Below, piece after piece: positions 20,001 to 28,526 of a DNA stretch of 64,000 bases; position 1 is the stretch's first letter, and each line of letters starts with the position of its first letter. The DNA is taken from NCBI GenBank assembly GCA_963579025.1, contig CAUZFZ010000002.1, positions 62,001 to 126,000 on the forward strand, given 5' to 3'. Source of the stretch: CAUZFZ01 sp963579025 (GTDB lineage Bacteria > Planctomycetota > Planctomycetia > Planctomycetales > Planctomycetaceae). The notes beneath the pieces are model-generated. The model ran no database searches, was not told where the DNA came from, and saw only the letters and a program-made list of their open reading frames with translations. The position numbers and the translations under genes are program-made.

Positions 20001-22125
20001 GCAGGCGTGTCACTTCATGCCAGAGCTGCGTCAGGTGGATCGCCCGGGCGCCGTCGTATCCGTCGCTCAGAACGGCGGCTTCGTTGAGCAGCCGCCAGAC
20101 GCGGCCGTCCGTGTTATCGATCGTGGTGTCACCAGGTTCGCCGTTAAACAGTCCCTCTGCCAGCAGTCCGTTGACGAGAAATATCTGGAGTCCTGTCGAC
20201 GGCACTTCCTGCAGACACGCCACAGCACAGGCACGACGCCAGTCAAACAAATCCACATCCGATGGTCGCGTGCGAATCACGCGATGCATCCAGGCTCCGG
20301 TATCAAGAATGTCCAGCGGCTCGAACACCGCAGTATCCACCAGGTCGACGAGATTGGCATTGGCCAGCGACGCGAACATGGGCAGTTCGCGCGACGACAC
20401 GTGCCGCAGACGAATCGTCCGCGCTGCTCCTTTGTGAGCGAACACGCCGACGGTAGCGAAACGACCCGGCAGACTGCGCCGCGGTTCTCCGAGCCGGCCC
20501 CAGTGCACTCCATCCGGACTGATCCACGCCGATAGACAGCCGGCGTGAAACGCCAGACGCAACCATTGCGACTCGCCCATCCACGGTGCCGGATCGGTCG
20601 TCACGTTGATGGCAGTGTCGATCGTAACTTCAGTTGCATACCTCAGCATGAATCCGGATCGCTTGGTTTTCGTGTCCCGGACCAGGTTCAGCCGAAACAA
20701 CGGCGTACCATCCGCAGCTCCCAAGTGAATTCCCGTACCGGGATCGGCATGATCGATGCGAAAGATGAACTCGCTCAGTCCGGGATTCTCGACAGGCGTC
20801 GATGCCCAGGCCATGGCAGTGATTTCGGCCGTGGTGACCAGTTCGACGGCTTCCGGCCGGTCGCCGTCGACGTCCCCGACAACCGCTTTCCCGAACCGAA
20901 ATCCCGTCCCTTCCGCGACTTGCCACTCACGCCCGGCCGGATGGTCGTGCAATGGCGGCGGCGACGTTTCCGCGAGCGCCACAGTTGCTGGCGGCATCGG
21001 ATCCGAGCGGAACATCGTCATTTGCCGAATCCGCATCTTGCCGGCCAGCACAACTTCTTCGGGCGACTGAGGATACGGGACACTCAACATCCGCACGCTG
21101 CCGCGCGCCATGATCAACTCGCCATTCTCCCACCGCAGGTCAAACGGACCGTAGTACGACCGGTGCCAGCGGCCGCAATCAGTCGTGAGCAGTTCACCCG
21201 TTTCCGCCGGGGAATTCGCGTCCTTCCGTGTCACGCGGTGCACAGCCCAGCGATGAGGCGTTCGCGTTCGGAAGAGCCGCAGACGGAGGCCGGCGTTGCC
21301 GTTCCAACAGAACAGATCGCAACTGGTCGTGTCGTAAATGGCGAGACGCAGTACAGCCCCGTCGACCCACGGCGCACGTAGACGCCCGCCGCCATCCAGG
21401 TACGTAAGCCGCTGAGTCGCGTGCTTGTGCTCGCTGACGTTGAACGCCAGGCCGGGCACCGGTTCGAACCAGCGGCGGAATTCGTCCGGCGGAAACTCGC
21501 CCTTGTCCTCCATCCCCGGCAACAGCCAGGCGACGTCTTCAAAGCGACGCGGCGCTGCATCGGGACTGAGTGCTTTCGCCCACGGTTCCTCGGACTCAGG
21601 ATCGACCGCCTTCACAACCGGTGTGGTCTCCGGTGTCTCAACTGGTTCCGTAACCGAGCCCGGATCGTCCGGTGCAGGATCCTTGACCACAGTCTCAGGC
21701 GCCGGATTGTCCGGTGAACTCTCCGCAGGCGTCTGCGCGGCGACGGTTTCGGCAGTATTGCCGTCTGGTCCTTTCTGATCCGGCCCGACGTCCGAATCAG
21801 CGACGTCGCCGACCGGTGGGTTCGCGTCCGGGTCGTGTGGTTCCGGTTTAAGCCAGACGACCAGTCCCACCGTCACGGCTACCACTGCCAGACACGCGAC
21901 CAACTTGCGCCGCCCATTCGGCGTTTCGTCCTGCGGCTTCGACTCAGGGAACTCCAGCCGCTCGAGAAGAACCTCTGCATGAGGCGACTCACGCACCGTC
22001 TCGCGAATCAGCAGAGAATCGGACAGACGCTGCTGCAGCGCCTCGATCACCTCATCGGACAACTCGTCAGCCGATCCTTCAAGGCAGATGCGAATGAGTT
22101 CCGCGTCGCTCCAGCGTTCACTCAT
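17023..22125 (-). CDS. Giant membrane-anchored PQQ-propeller protein
   Basis: 1700 residues; start chosen at the ATG at 22125 with GAGGG upstream (a TTG one codon earlier is possible). The first 70 residues are cytoplasmic and acidic, a single membrane helix follows at about 75-92, then a Pro/Asp/Glu-rich linker (95-160). The exported part has beta-sandwich-like segments, an alpha-helical TPR-like middle (about 700-1030) and a C-terminal PQQ/quinoprotein-like beta-propeller with repeats such as LTTGLLKWRR, DIQTGRLLWQH and DVKTGHSLWMYP. The last 100 residues form another beta domain. No catalytic residues of PQQ dehydrogenases were recognised; a scaffold or sensor role is more likely. It stands alone on its strand. 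Confidence 0.82.
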   Translation of the reverse strand: MSERWSDAELIRICLEGSADELSDEVIEALQQRLSDSLLIRETVRESPHAEVLLERLEFPESKPQDETPNGRRKLVACLAVVAVTVGLVVWLKPEPHDPDANPPVGDVADSDVGPDQKGPDGNTAETVAAQTPAESSPDNPAPETVVKDPAPDDPGSVTEPVETPETTPVVKAVDPESEEPWAKALSPDAAPRRFEDVAWLLPGMEDKGEFPPDEFRRWFEPVPGLAFNVSEHKHATQRLTYLDGGGRLRAPWVDGAVLRLAIYDTTSCDLFCWNGNAGLRLRLFRTRTPHRWAVHRVTRKDANSPAETGELLTTDCGRWHRSYYGPFDLRWENGELIMARGSVRMLSVPYPQSPEEVVLAGKMRIRQMTMFRSDPMPPATVALAETSPPPLHDHPAGREWQVAEGTGFRFGKAVVGDVDGDRPEAVELVTTAEITAMAWASTPVENPGLSEFIFRIDHADPGTGIHLGAADGTPLFRLNLVRDTKTKRSGFMLRYATEVTIDTAINVTTDPAPWMGESQWLRLAFHAGCLSAWISPDGVHWGRLGEPRRSLPGRFATVGVFAHKGAARTIRLRHVSSRELPMFASLANANLVDLVDTAVFEPLDILDTGAWMHRVIRTRPSDVDLFDWRRACAVACLQEVPSTGLQIFLVNGLLAEGLFNGEPGDTTIDNTDGRVWRLLNEAAVLSDGYDGARAIHLTQLWHEVTRLLARQVADAGFGEGVDSPTLDSMEALLRSEFISTYIAPLTAQDAADLELTALVEAGDRDQQVLEFIDKLAFWNTNSHPSHSWWSPVDPVYAKVVWAELAAHRSLNGEEQAERFSLPRRWKTALVPNRHSLAQRVSKEAYNVMAEFQAAIDGNAFKDACQVIASSSASDLIGLLPDGKDRRLLVSFPNAVALAMDRYPPLRVSMNEKFGAVGRLRVRQAIESGDSQQIEAATVQYYGTVAAAESEFWLGDRALAAGRFTEARSYYGRALDGFRRNSLVNTAETAGLASRLRLTAALIGEPAAGTEDPAAVPATMAVNFSGTRLTADQFEKLVTEMTARAPDKSTGDTLDSGQSRSSSSLHTAVRLPEIAGYKTEARGRYEGDMGDRAGQSAPALIDWVARQMAIETEGNEAILTNRFQVSSIDLTTGLLKWRRDIGADHGYAHQWPMLPMRPLLTPGAVFCRWVTKRGVELVRLARDSGNIMWSQKPPQPVASDPILVRGRLVAFAVDQQYAGPKVLTLLTLHPETGTILSAVPVLQMFDVWPNATQVCQVTAHDGRIYATVAGVVLCCDGQGQTIWVRRRDAISPALDARHLYTRTWVPPLVDGDRLIVTQPECPTIECLDIQTGRLLWQHVSLDLQRIVAKTEDRLFTQTRAGLECLDVKTGHSLWMYPAADLLDGLAVLDAPPPVVAAAVAGAPAPEVAEPPPTSPGLLVTRRIPFLEGNGKQFVPALVWLDAETGHEMGRQVLKPLMDVAPYVGPILITPEKQWLFFAKGQKTPQREIHELLPDPMTRPTITLSERQWGTWHPEFRLANYTDNRTARPHLTRLELAGPIHSALQQVCPGWLMLAKAQPKEAGLRPDHRGQKNALAMQAAPRTLTEDQWKQLGDAPVDAVRLIREVSIPDLPNAVLKFRAGHDASQNWKLTVEADGQRLYSALVNDETAPTGWQVAHVSMDHLAGQTVRLVMTCSSAERKPVWVYLSQFETAGDVAVAAAP

Positions 22126-22287
22126 CAACAGCCCTCATTTTGCGTGTCCTCACGAACGCCAGAGACAACAATTTCATTCGAGTCAATACTCACCCTGGAA
22201 CGAGCAGTGTGACGCCGAAAACGATATATTGAAACCGGTTGATGCGTTCGTTGAGCAGAAGAAGTCTCGTTCATCCGGAATCGAAAC

Positions 22288-25266
22288 ATGAATCGTGCGC
22301 CGCTCTGTCTGTTGCTGGTGCTGTGTGGGTCGTTGGCTGACGCAGCCGATGAGGATCGCAAGGGACTCGATTTCTTCGAGGCCAAAATCCGCCCGATGCT
22401 GATCAAACATTGTTACGAGTGTCATTCTGCGAAAGCTGCGGCGACAAAGACACTCAAAGGCGGGCTGCTGGTTGACACGCGAGCCGGTCTGCGCACCGGG
22501 GGCGAAAGCGGACCGGCCGTTGTCCCCGGCAAGCCGGAAGAGAGCGTGCTCATCAGTGCGTTGCGGCACGAGACGTTCAAGATGCCGCCGAAAATGAAGC
22601 TGCCGGATTCCCTCATCGGCCACTTTGTGAAGTGGATCAAACTCGGCGCACCCGACCCGCGCACGGGCGCCGTCATCAATGTTGCCGAGATGGATATCGC
22701 CGCCGGCCGCAAACACTGGGCGTTTCAACCGCTTGGGGATGTCGCTCCGCCGGCGGTGCGTGACCGAGGCTGGATTCGAACCGCGGTTGATCAGTTTGTT
22801 CTGGCTCGTCAGATCGCAGCTCAGGTTGAGCCAAACACGCTGGCCAGTCCACGAGTGCTGATCCGTCGTGCTTACTTCGATCTGATTGGACTTCCCCCGG
22901 AACCGGAATCCGTCGAAGCGTTCGTCGTCGCTGCGGAACAGGACCTGCCCGCTGCCTATGCGGCACTTATCGATGAGTTGCTGCAGAGTCCGCATTACGG
23001 AGAACGCTGGGCGCGTCACTGGCTGGACCTGGTTCGTTTTGCCGAGAGCAATGGTTACGCCTTCGACAAGGATCGGCCCAACGCGTTTCAGTACCGCGAC
23101 TGGGTCATCCGCGCACTCAATTCGGACATGCCGTACGACGAATTTGTCCGGCTGCAGATCGGTGGTGACCTGCTGGCGAATGCGAATGCTCCCACTGCGG
23201 AAGCGGCTCAGGCAGCGGTCGGAAAATTTGCCGCCACTGGATTCCTTGTCGCCGGCCCGTTCACCACACAGCAGACTCAGAAAGAACGGGAACGCAGTCG
23301 GTACGAGCAGCTTGACGACATGATTCAGACGCTGGGCACATCGATGCTGGGTCTGACGGTCGGTTGCTGCCGGTGTCACAACCACAAGTACGATCCGCTG
23401 CCGATGCATGATTACTACCAGCTCGCATCGAGCTTCGCGGACGTCGGCTTCGCGGACACGGGCATCAACATGCAGCCCGAGGCATTCCGTGAGGCGAAGT
23501 CAAAGTACGACGCCGAGCACAAGCCGCTCACAGACACACTTGCAGCGTTCGAGAAAGACAAGTTGCCGACGCTCTTCAACGAGTGGCTCGCGAATCGCCC
23601 CGAGGCTCCGCCCGAACCGGAATTCGGCGACTGGCATCACGTCGGCCCCTTCACAGCAGCGAGTTTTGACGAGGCTCACGACAAGGCCTTTCCTCCGGAA
23701 GCTGGAGTCGATCTGAAGAAGACCTACGAAGACGGCAAGCTGAAGTGGACTCCTCAACCCACGTGGAAGAACGGCGTGATTCACAACACGCTGACTGGGG
23801 ACAACGCGGCCAATTACCTGTTCCGTACGATCGAGGTCCCGAATGCGACGGAGTTCGCTTTGTCGCTGGGCAGCGATGACTCGATCAAGTTCTGGGTCAA
23901 CCGCAAAGAGATCCTCAACAAAAAGATTGGCCGCGGAGCCGCCGCCGATCAGGAGAAAGTGCAGTTGTCGTTAAAAAAGGGTCGCAACGAACTGCTCATG
24001 AAGATTGTGAATAGCACGGGTCCGTCAGGCTTCTACTTCAAGGCAGCCGGCGACGGCGCGCCGCCGGAAGTGACGAAGCTCCTTGCGATGCCGCAAGACA
24101 AATGGAACGACAAGCAGCGTAAGCAGGTGATCGACTGGTTCCGCACGATCGAGCCGGAATGGGTGTCGCTGAACAAGGCGGTCGTCGAGCACGCGAAGGC
24201 CGAGCCGAAACCGCAGCTCACGAACATCTATGCCGCCAAAGTCCGCGGCTCGACGTACAACTTTGGCGGAGACACCTACAAGGTCTATCACCTGCGTCGA
24301 GGCAATGCCGACAACAAACAGAGCGAAGCGAAGCCGGGCTTCCTGCAGGTTCTGTTGCGGGACCAAGGCGGTTTCGATCGCTGGTTGCAGACGGACCTGT
24401 CGACTGAAGCAACGGACAGCACGCCGAAGCCTGTCGCGGCGCGGATTGCACTTGGTCAATGGATGTCGGACACAGACCAGGGAGCCGGCCACCTGCTCGC
24501 TCGAGTCATCGTGAACCGTCTGTGGCATCACCACTTCGGCCGTGGCATCGTTTCCACCACGAGTGACTTCGGAACTCGAGGCGAACGACCGACGCATCCC
24601 GATCTGCTCGACTGGCTGGCCGGAGAGCTGATCCGCGGTGGCTGGCAGCTTAAGCCGATTCACCGACTGATCATGACGAGTGCCACTTACATGCAGGGCA
24701 ACGCCATCACAGGCACGGGCCGACAGCACGATCCAGACAATCTGCTGCTCTGGCGTCGCAATGCCCGCCGCCTGGAAGCCGAGGTGATCCGCGACTCGCT
24801 GCTGTCTGTCAGTGGAACGCTCGACCGCAAGCAGTTTGGAAAAGGCTCACTCGACCAGAACATGCCGCGTCGCAGCGTGTACCTCACAGTCAAACGCGGC
24901 AATCTGATTCCCATGATGCAGTTGTTCGACGCCCCCGATGCGATTCAATCAACCGGCGACCGACAGGAAAGTACGGTGGCTCCGCAGGCACTGGCCATGT
25001 TGAATTCGCCACTGGTCCACAATCTGGCAACCAAACTCGCCCAGCGCGTGCGTCCCAACGCGGAAACGACAATCCCCGAGGCCATCAACCGAGCCTACGA
25101 AACAGCCCTGTCCCGCCCCGCAGCGGAAGAAGAACTGACTTCCATGGGTGCGTTTATCCAACGGCAGACCGAATCACGTGGCTCGAACGGAAACGCCGAA
25201 ACACTGGCCTTCCGAGACTTCTGTCAGGTCCTGCTGTGCATGAATGAATTCGTTTACGTTGACTGA
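22288..25266 (+). CDS. PSCyt1/DUF1549/DUF1553 secreted protein
   Basis: 992 residues with signal peptide (cleaved near residue 20). PSCyt1 haem motif CYECH (Cys42, Cys45, His46), KMPPKMKLP near residue 95, DUF1549 (RRAYFDLIGLPPEPES; CCRCHNHKYDPLPMHDY), an inserted beta-rich module (about 440-590, WHHVGPF...) and DUF1553 (VNRLWHHHFGRGIV, then QNMPRRSVYLT and STVAPQALAMLNSP). Length and order are normal for the longer members. It should be followed directly by the DUF1501 gene now at 26541, but three unrelated small genes lie between. Role unproven; extracellular redox/polymer utilisation inferred. Confidence 0.92.
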   Translation: MNRAPLCLLLVLCGSLADAADEDRKGLDFFEAKIRPMLIKHCYECHSAKAAATKTLKGGLLVDTRAGLRTGGESGPAVVPGKPEESVLISALRHETFKMPPKMKLPDSLIGHFVKWIKLGAPDPRTGAVINVAEMDIAAGRKHWAFQPLGDVAPPAVRDRGWIRTAVDQFVLARQIAAQVEPNTLASPRVLIRRAYFDLIGLPPEPESVEAFVVAAEQDLPAAYAALIDELLQSPHYGERWARHWLDLVRFAESNGYAFDKDRPNAFQYRDWVIRALNSDMPYDEFVRLQIGGDLLANANAPTAEAAQAAVGKFAATGFLVAGPFTTQQTQKERERSRYEQLDDMIQTLGTSMLGLTVGCCRCHNHKYDPLPMHDYYQLASSFADVGFADTGINMQPEAFREAKSKYDAEHKPLTDTLAAFEKDKLPTLFNEWLANRPEAPPEPEFGDWHHVGPFTAASFDEAHDKAFPPEAGVDLKKTYEDGKLKWTPQPTWKNGVIHNTLTGDNAANYLFRTIEVPNATEFALSLGSDDSIKFWVNRKEILNKKIGRGAAADQEKVQLSLKKGRNELLMKIVNSTGPSGFYFKAAGDGAPPEVTKLLAMPQDKWNDKQRKQVIDWFRTIEPEWVSLNKAVVEHAKAEPKPQLTNIYAAKVRGSTYNFGGDTYKVYHLRRGNADNKQSEAKPGFLQVLLRDQGGFDRWLQTDLSTEATDSTPKPVAARIALGQWMSDTDQGAGHLLARVIVNRLWHHHFGRGIVSTTSDFGTRGERPTHPDLLDWLAGELIRGGWQLKPIHRLIMTSATYMQGNAITGTGRQHDPDNLLLWRRNARRLEAEVIRDSLLSVSGTLDRKQFGKGSLDQNMPRRSVYLTVKRGNLIPMMQLFDAPDAIQSTGDRQESTVAPQALAMLNSPLVHNLATKLAQRVRPNAETTIPEAINRAYETALSRPAAEEELTSMGAFIQRQTESRGSNGNAETLAFRDFCQVLLCMNEFVYVD

Positions 25267-25282
25267 CTGAAGGGTCAATCGA

Positions 25283-25699
25283 GTGGGCACGCCGCGTTCA
25301 CCAATACCGCGTCTTTTCTATCGCGTGGCATGGCAGCGGCTCGAAGAAGCCGAAGTGCTGCTGAATCTGGAGTATTATACAGGTGCAGTATATCTCGCCG
25401 GATATTCGGTTGAATGCATCCTGAAGACGCTGATCCTCGATGCAATACCAAAGAATCAACACGAATCGGTCGCTTCAAAATTCCGTGGCCAGGACGCTCA
25501 CAACTACGATTCACTCCGACACCGATATTCACAAACGAATTCTCCGCCACTGCCACGAGCCATCCAAAACTCTCTGCTCTTCGTCTCAACCTGGAACACT
25601 TCCCTGCGGTATCAACCTGGGCGAGGCAATTCTGGGGACGCAGATCGATTTCTTCGTGAGGTCAAGGCCATAATGGACTGGGCGGATAACCGAATCTAG
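25283..25699 (+). CDS. HEPN-domain protein
   Basis: 138 residues; GTG start at 25283 with gaaggg upstream, 16 bp after the DUF1553 gene. All-helical. The segment AVYLAGYSVECILKTLIL (about 37-54) is the typical second helix of a HEPN domain; RVAWQRLEEAEVLLN forms the first helix. The usual RxxxxH RNase motif is not clear (only LRHRYSQ at the expected region), so catalytic activity is doubtful. HEPN proteins act as RNases or as partners of nucleotidyltransferases. No MNT gene is next to it; instead two small genes follow in the same direction. Confidence 0.75.
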   Translation: MGTPRSPIPRLFYRVAWQRLEEAEVLLNLEYYTGAVYLAGYSVECILKTLILDAIPKNQHESVASKFRGQDAHNYDSLRHRYSQTNSPPLPRAIQNSLLFVSTWNTSLRYQPGRGNSGDADRFLREVKAIMDWADNRI

Positions 25700-25713
25700 A
25701 AAGGGAACTTGAA

Positions 25714-26025
25714 ATGGTCATGATCCTGCAACAGCCAGACAATGAGGTCGACAGCGTCGCCAAAGTCCTTGGCGAGTTTGAACAGACACATTCTGCCGCG
25801 AAATCGTATGTATACAGATATAATCCAGGGTCGATTCGAGTGAAAATCGTGGATTCCGTGTTTCACGGACGTTCCAAGGGTGAGCGCCACGATTATGCAC
25901 TTCGTTTTCTGAATCGACTGCCCGACGACGTCATGTCACAGGTCTCTGTGCTGCTGTGTCTGGCACCGGGTGAGTCGTCAATGATGGACCTGGAATTCGA
26001 TAGCCCAACTCGGACACAGTTGTGA
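25714..26025 (+). CDS. Small conserved alpha/beta protein of unknown function
   Basis: 103 residues. It begins MVMILQQPDNEVDS, forms a helix (VAKVLGEFEQTHSAAKS), then the strand SIRVKIVDSVFHGRSKGER and a helix (YALRFLNRLPDDVMSQVSV). I know this pattern from small bacterial proteins of unassigned function (IRVRIIDPxFEGxS...LPxxxxxxxSxLLxLxPxE) but cannot name a role. It is 14 bp after the HEPN gene and 16 bp before the receiver-like gene, so the three are probably co-transcribed. Confidence 0.65.
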   Translation: MVMILQQPDNEVDSVAKVLGEFEQTHSAAKSYVYRYNPGSIRVKIVDSVFHGRSKGERHDYALRFLNRLPDDVMSQVSVLLCLAPGESSMMDLEFDSPTRTQL

Positions 26026-26041
26026 GTGGGAGTTCGCTCGC

Positions 26042-26500
26042 ATGGACATTGTGATTCTCGACAGCAGCGCACAACGGCGCCGCCTGATGCGAGAGGTTCT
26101 GGACGATCGATTTCCCCAATACGACGTTCGTTTCTTTCAGACGGCTGGCGAGACCATCGTGCATTTACGTGAACATCTCGACCAGCTTCTGACCATCATC
26201 CTGGATCATGATCTGGATCTGATCCCTGTCGATGGCCATCGACTGATTGACCCTGGGACGGGTCGCGATGTTGCTGACTTTCTGGCAACGCAACCGGCGG
26301 TGTGTCCCATCATCACGCATACAACCAATAGTCCAGCAGCCGTGGGCATGCTCGCCGTGCTCGATGAGGCGGGCTGGACGACCGATCGAGTCATCCCTGT
26401 GGGAGAATTCAAGTGGATTCGATCTCTGTGGGCACAGGCCGTTCGTGACGCGATTGTCGAGTTCGTCGGTCAGCCGGCGACAGTCGAGGCCGCTCGCTGA
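26042..26500 (+). CDS. Receiver-like domain protein (cREC type)
   Basis: 152 residues. The chain has a REC-like alternation: VILDSSAQRRRLMREVL (strand then helix), TIILDHDLDLIP, VCPIITHTTNSPAA and RVIPVGEF. The acidic pair expected at the start of a true response regulator is replaced by LDSS, while LDHDLDL could hold the site. This is like the 'cyclic-phosphate processing receiver' group found near conflict systems. No output domain is present. Third gene of a HEPN / small protein / receiver cluster lodged between a DUF1553 and a DUF1501 gene. Confidence 0.6.
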   Translation: MDIVILDSSAQRRRLMREVLDDRFPQYDVRFFQTAGETIVHLREHLDQLLTIILDHDLDLIPVDGHRLIDPGTGRDVADFLATQPAVCPIITHTTNSPAAVGMLAVLDEAGWTTDRVIPVGEFKWIRSLWAQAVRDAIVEFVGQPATVEAAR

Positions 26501-26540
26501 GAACGGCCGCAATTAACAGCATTCGATTAGGAATAGTTTT

Positions 26541-27989
26541 ATGTCCGATGTCTTTCAGATCAGCTCTACTAACCGCCGAGAGTTTCTCGAACGCGCCGGT
26601 CTAGGCTGTGGTTCGCTGGCGCTGACGTCGCTGCTGCATCAGGAAGGACTGATCGCCGCCGATTCGGAATCGAATAATCCGCTGGCGCCACGGCAGCCGC
26701 ATTTTGAGCCGAAAGCCAAGTCCGTAATCTGGCTCTTTCAGACTGGAAGTCCGTCCCAGGTCGACACGTTCGATTATAAGCCGGAACTCGCGAAGCAGAA
26801 CGGCAAGACGCTCGACGGAGCCGATCCGAAGACGGGCTTTTTCACGACCAGCGGCAAGTGCCTGAAGTCGCCGTTCAAATTCAGCCAGCATGGTGAGTCC
26901 GGCGCGTGGACGTCTGAAATCTTTCCGCACATCTCAAAGCACGTGGATGACATCGCGTTTATTTACTCGTGCTATTCGCGGTCGAACAACCACACGCCGG
27001 CGATGCTCGAATTGAACTCCGGCATGATTCGTCAGGGGTTCCCGAGCATGGGCTCGTGGGCGACTTACGGGCTGGGAAGTGAAAACTCGAACCTGCCGGC
27101 TTACGTGGTCATGCACGGGACAAAGCCGCGCGGCGGAGATCCCGTCTGGTCGTCCGGTTATTTGCCGTCCGTCTATCAGGCAACCGCACTCGATCCACGC
27201 GGTGCAAAACCGATCCAGAACCTGGAACGCCCGGGCGACGTCAATGCCGACCAGCAACGCAATTTACTGGACGTGCTCAAGTCGTCGAACCGGCGTCATG
27301 CCGAAGAGCGGCCCTTCGACCGAGATCTGAACGCTCGGCTCGAATCGTTCGAGCTGGCTTACCGTATGCAGACCGCGGCACCGGAAGCGTTCGACGTCGG
27401 TCAGGAACCTCAGCACATTCAGGAAGCCTACGGCTTGAACCGCAACGAATCGAAGGACTATGCACGACAGTGTCTGATCGCTCGCAGGTTGATCGAACGC
27501 GGAGTGCGGTTCGTGCAGCTGTTCGCAGCATGTCCGAGCACACCCGGCGGCGGCGTGGGTGACGTTCCGTGGGACGGACACAGTGACATCAACGCGAACC
27601 ACCGCGCCTGTTCGTCGACCATCGATCAACCGACGGGAGCGTTGCTGGCGGACCTGAAAGAGCGCGGCCTGCTGGAAGACACGCTGGTTATCTGGGGCGG
27701 CGAATTCGGTCGTACGTCCGACTCGCAGGGCTCGAAAGGCCGCGACCATAATCCGAATTCCTACACGACCTGGCTCGCCGGCGGCGGAATCAAGGGTGGC
27801 GTCCAGTACGGAGCGTCGGACGAATTTGGCTACAAGGCTGTCGAGAATCGTGTCAACGCGCACGACCTGCACGCGACCGTGCTGCATCTGCTGGGCCTCG
27901 AACACGAACGCCTGACATACCGCTTCAACGGCCGCGACTTCCGACTGACAGATGTTGCTGGTGAGATCATCCGAGAGATTCTGGCGTGA
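26541..27989 (+). CDS. DUF1501 secreted protein
   Basis: 482 residues. A twin-arginine-like leader (TNRREFLERAGLGCGSLALT, residues about 10-29) opens the protein, then KSVIWLFQTGSPSQVDTFDYKP, the DUF1501 hallmark. Later motifs are PSMGSWATYGLG, ARQCLIARRLIERGVRFVQ, DTLVIWGGEFGRTSDSQG and GRDHNPNSYTTWLAGGGIKG. The fold is of the alkaline-phosphatase/sulfatase superfamily, but the sulfatase Cys is absent. DUF1501 genes normally pair with a DUF1549/1553 gene, here the one at 22288-25266. The gene ends 18 bp before the convergent hicB. Confidence 0.92.
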   Translation: MSDVFQISSTNRREFLERAGLGCGSLALTSLLHQEGLIAADSESNNPLAPRQPHFEPKAKSVIWLFQTGSPSQVDTFDYKPELAKQNGKTLDGADPKTGFFTTSGKCLKSPFKFSQHGESGAWTSEIFPHISKHVDDIAFIYSCYSRSNNHTPAMLELNSGMIRQGFPSMGSWATYGLGSENSNLPAYVVMHGTKPRGGDPVWSSGYLPSVYQATALDPRGAKPIQNLERPGDVNADQQRNLLDVLKSSNRRHAEERPFDRDLNARLESFELAYRMQTAAPEAFDVGQEPQHIQEAYGLNRNESKDYARQCLIARRLIERGVRFVQLFAACPSTPGGGVGDVPWDGHSDINANHRACSSTIDQPTGALLADLKERGLLEDTLVIWGGEFGRTSDSQGSKGRDHNPNSYTTWLAGGGIKGGVQYGASDEFGYKAVENRVNAHDLHATVLHLLGLEHERLTYRFNGRDFRLTDVAGEIIREILA

Positions 27990-28007
27990 ATTCGCCGCGA
28001 GACGGCT

Positions 28008-28217
28008 TCATTCAACCGGCAGTGTTTGCGGAGTTGGAAGCGGGCGGTTGTCGTTTTTCCATGTTTCAATCAATAAATCCAGAACATCCTGTGCATTGGC
28101 CACAGCTTCGTCATAGGTCGAACCGTGCGTCCGCGCGTTCTCGAATTCCGGTAACGTGACGACAAAAGCTTCGTCAGCGTCGGACCATTGGATTTCCATG
28201 CTGTACCGGTTGTTCAT
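28008..28217 (-). CDS. hicB: HicB-type antitoxin
   Basis: 69 residues. The partial RNase H-like fold of HicB is visible: YSMEIQWSDADEAFVVTLPEF, then ARTHGSTYDEAVANAQDVLD. There is no C-terminal HTH or ribbon-helix-helix, so it is the short form, unlikely to bind DNA alone. The ATG overlaps the stop of hicA (ATGA), giving coupling. HicB binds HicA and blocks its RNase activity. Confidence 0.88.
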   Translation of the reverse strand: MNNRYSMEIQWSDADEAFVVTLPEFENARTHGSTYDEAVANAQDVLDLLIETWKNDNRPLPTPQTLPVE

Positions 28218-28417
28218 TTCGGGTCCTCCACCTCGCGTATGGCATCGTTCACCTGACGTTCCTGATACGGTCGAGCGTCGCTTCCGTCATTTCCCGATAA
28301 CACGATCGTGCCGTCTATTTGTGGATGTCTCCACACGGAATGACTGCCTTTTCCGGCTCGTCTAAGAAATCCCGCCTTGCGGAGTATGGCTTTCAATTCG
28401 CGAATCTTCCTCGGCAT
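28214..28417 (-). CDS. hicA: HicA-type mRNA interferase toxin
   Basis: 67 residues, double-stranded-RNA-binding-like fold. MPRKIRELKAILRKAGF is the usual first helix; RRAGKGSHSVWRHP holds the catalytic His of the GSH motif. The end DARPYQERQVNDAIREVE is also typical. The toxin gene comes first and overlaps hicB by four bases, the common order. A GGAGAGG lies just before the ATG. Family role: ribosome-independent mRNA cleavage, held in check by HicB. The module sits between a DUF1501 gene and a sialidase gene and is divergent from the latter. Confidence 0.9.
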   Translation of the reverse strand: MPRKIRELKAILRKAGFLRRAGKGSHSVWRHPQIDGTIVLSGNDGSDARPYQERQVNDAIREVEDPK

Positions 28418-28526
28418 AGCCTCTCCACTTTTCTCCTCTAACTATATCCACTGACATCCGACGAGAATGCATCAAACCCCGGATCCGGCGTTTCACCACG
28501 TCGTTTCAAGGACTGGGAGATCCTGA

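Noticed and set aside
22183..23409. 408-residue minus-strand open frame opposite the DUF1553 gene
   Set aside because: Antisense shadow; overlaps the real gene for almost its whole length.
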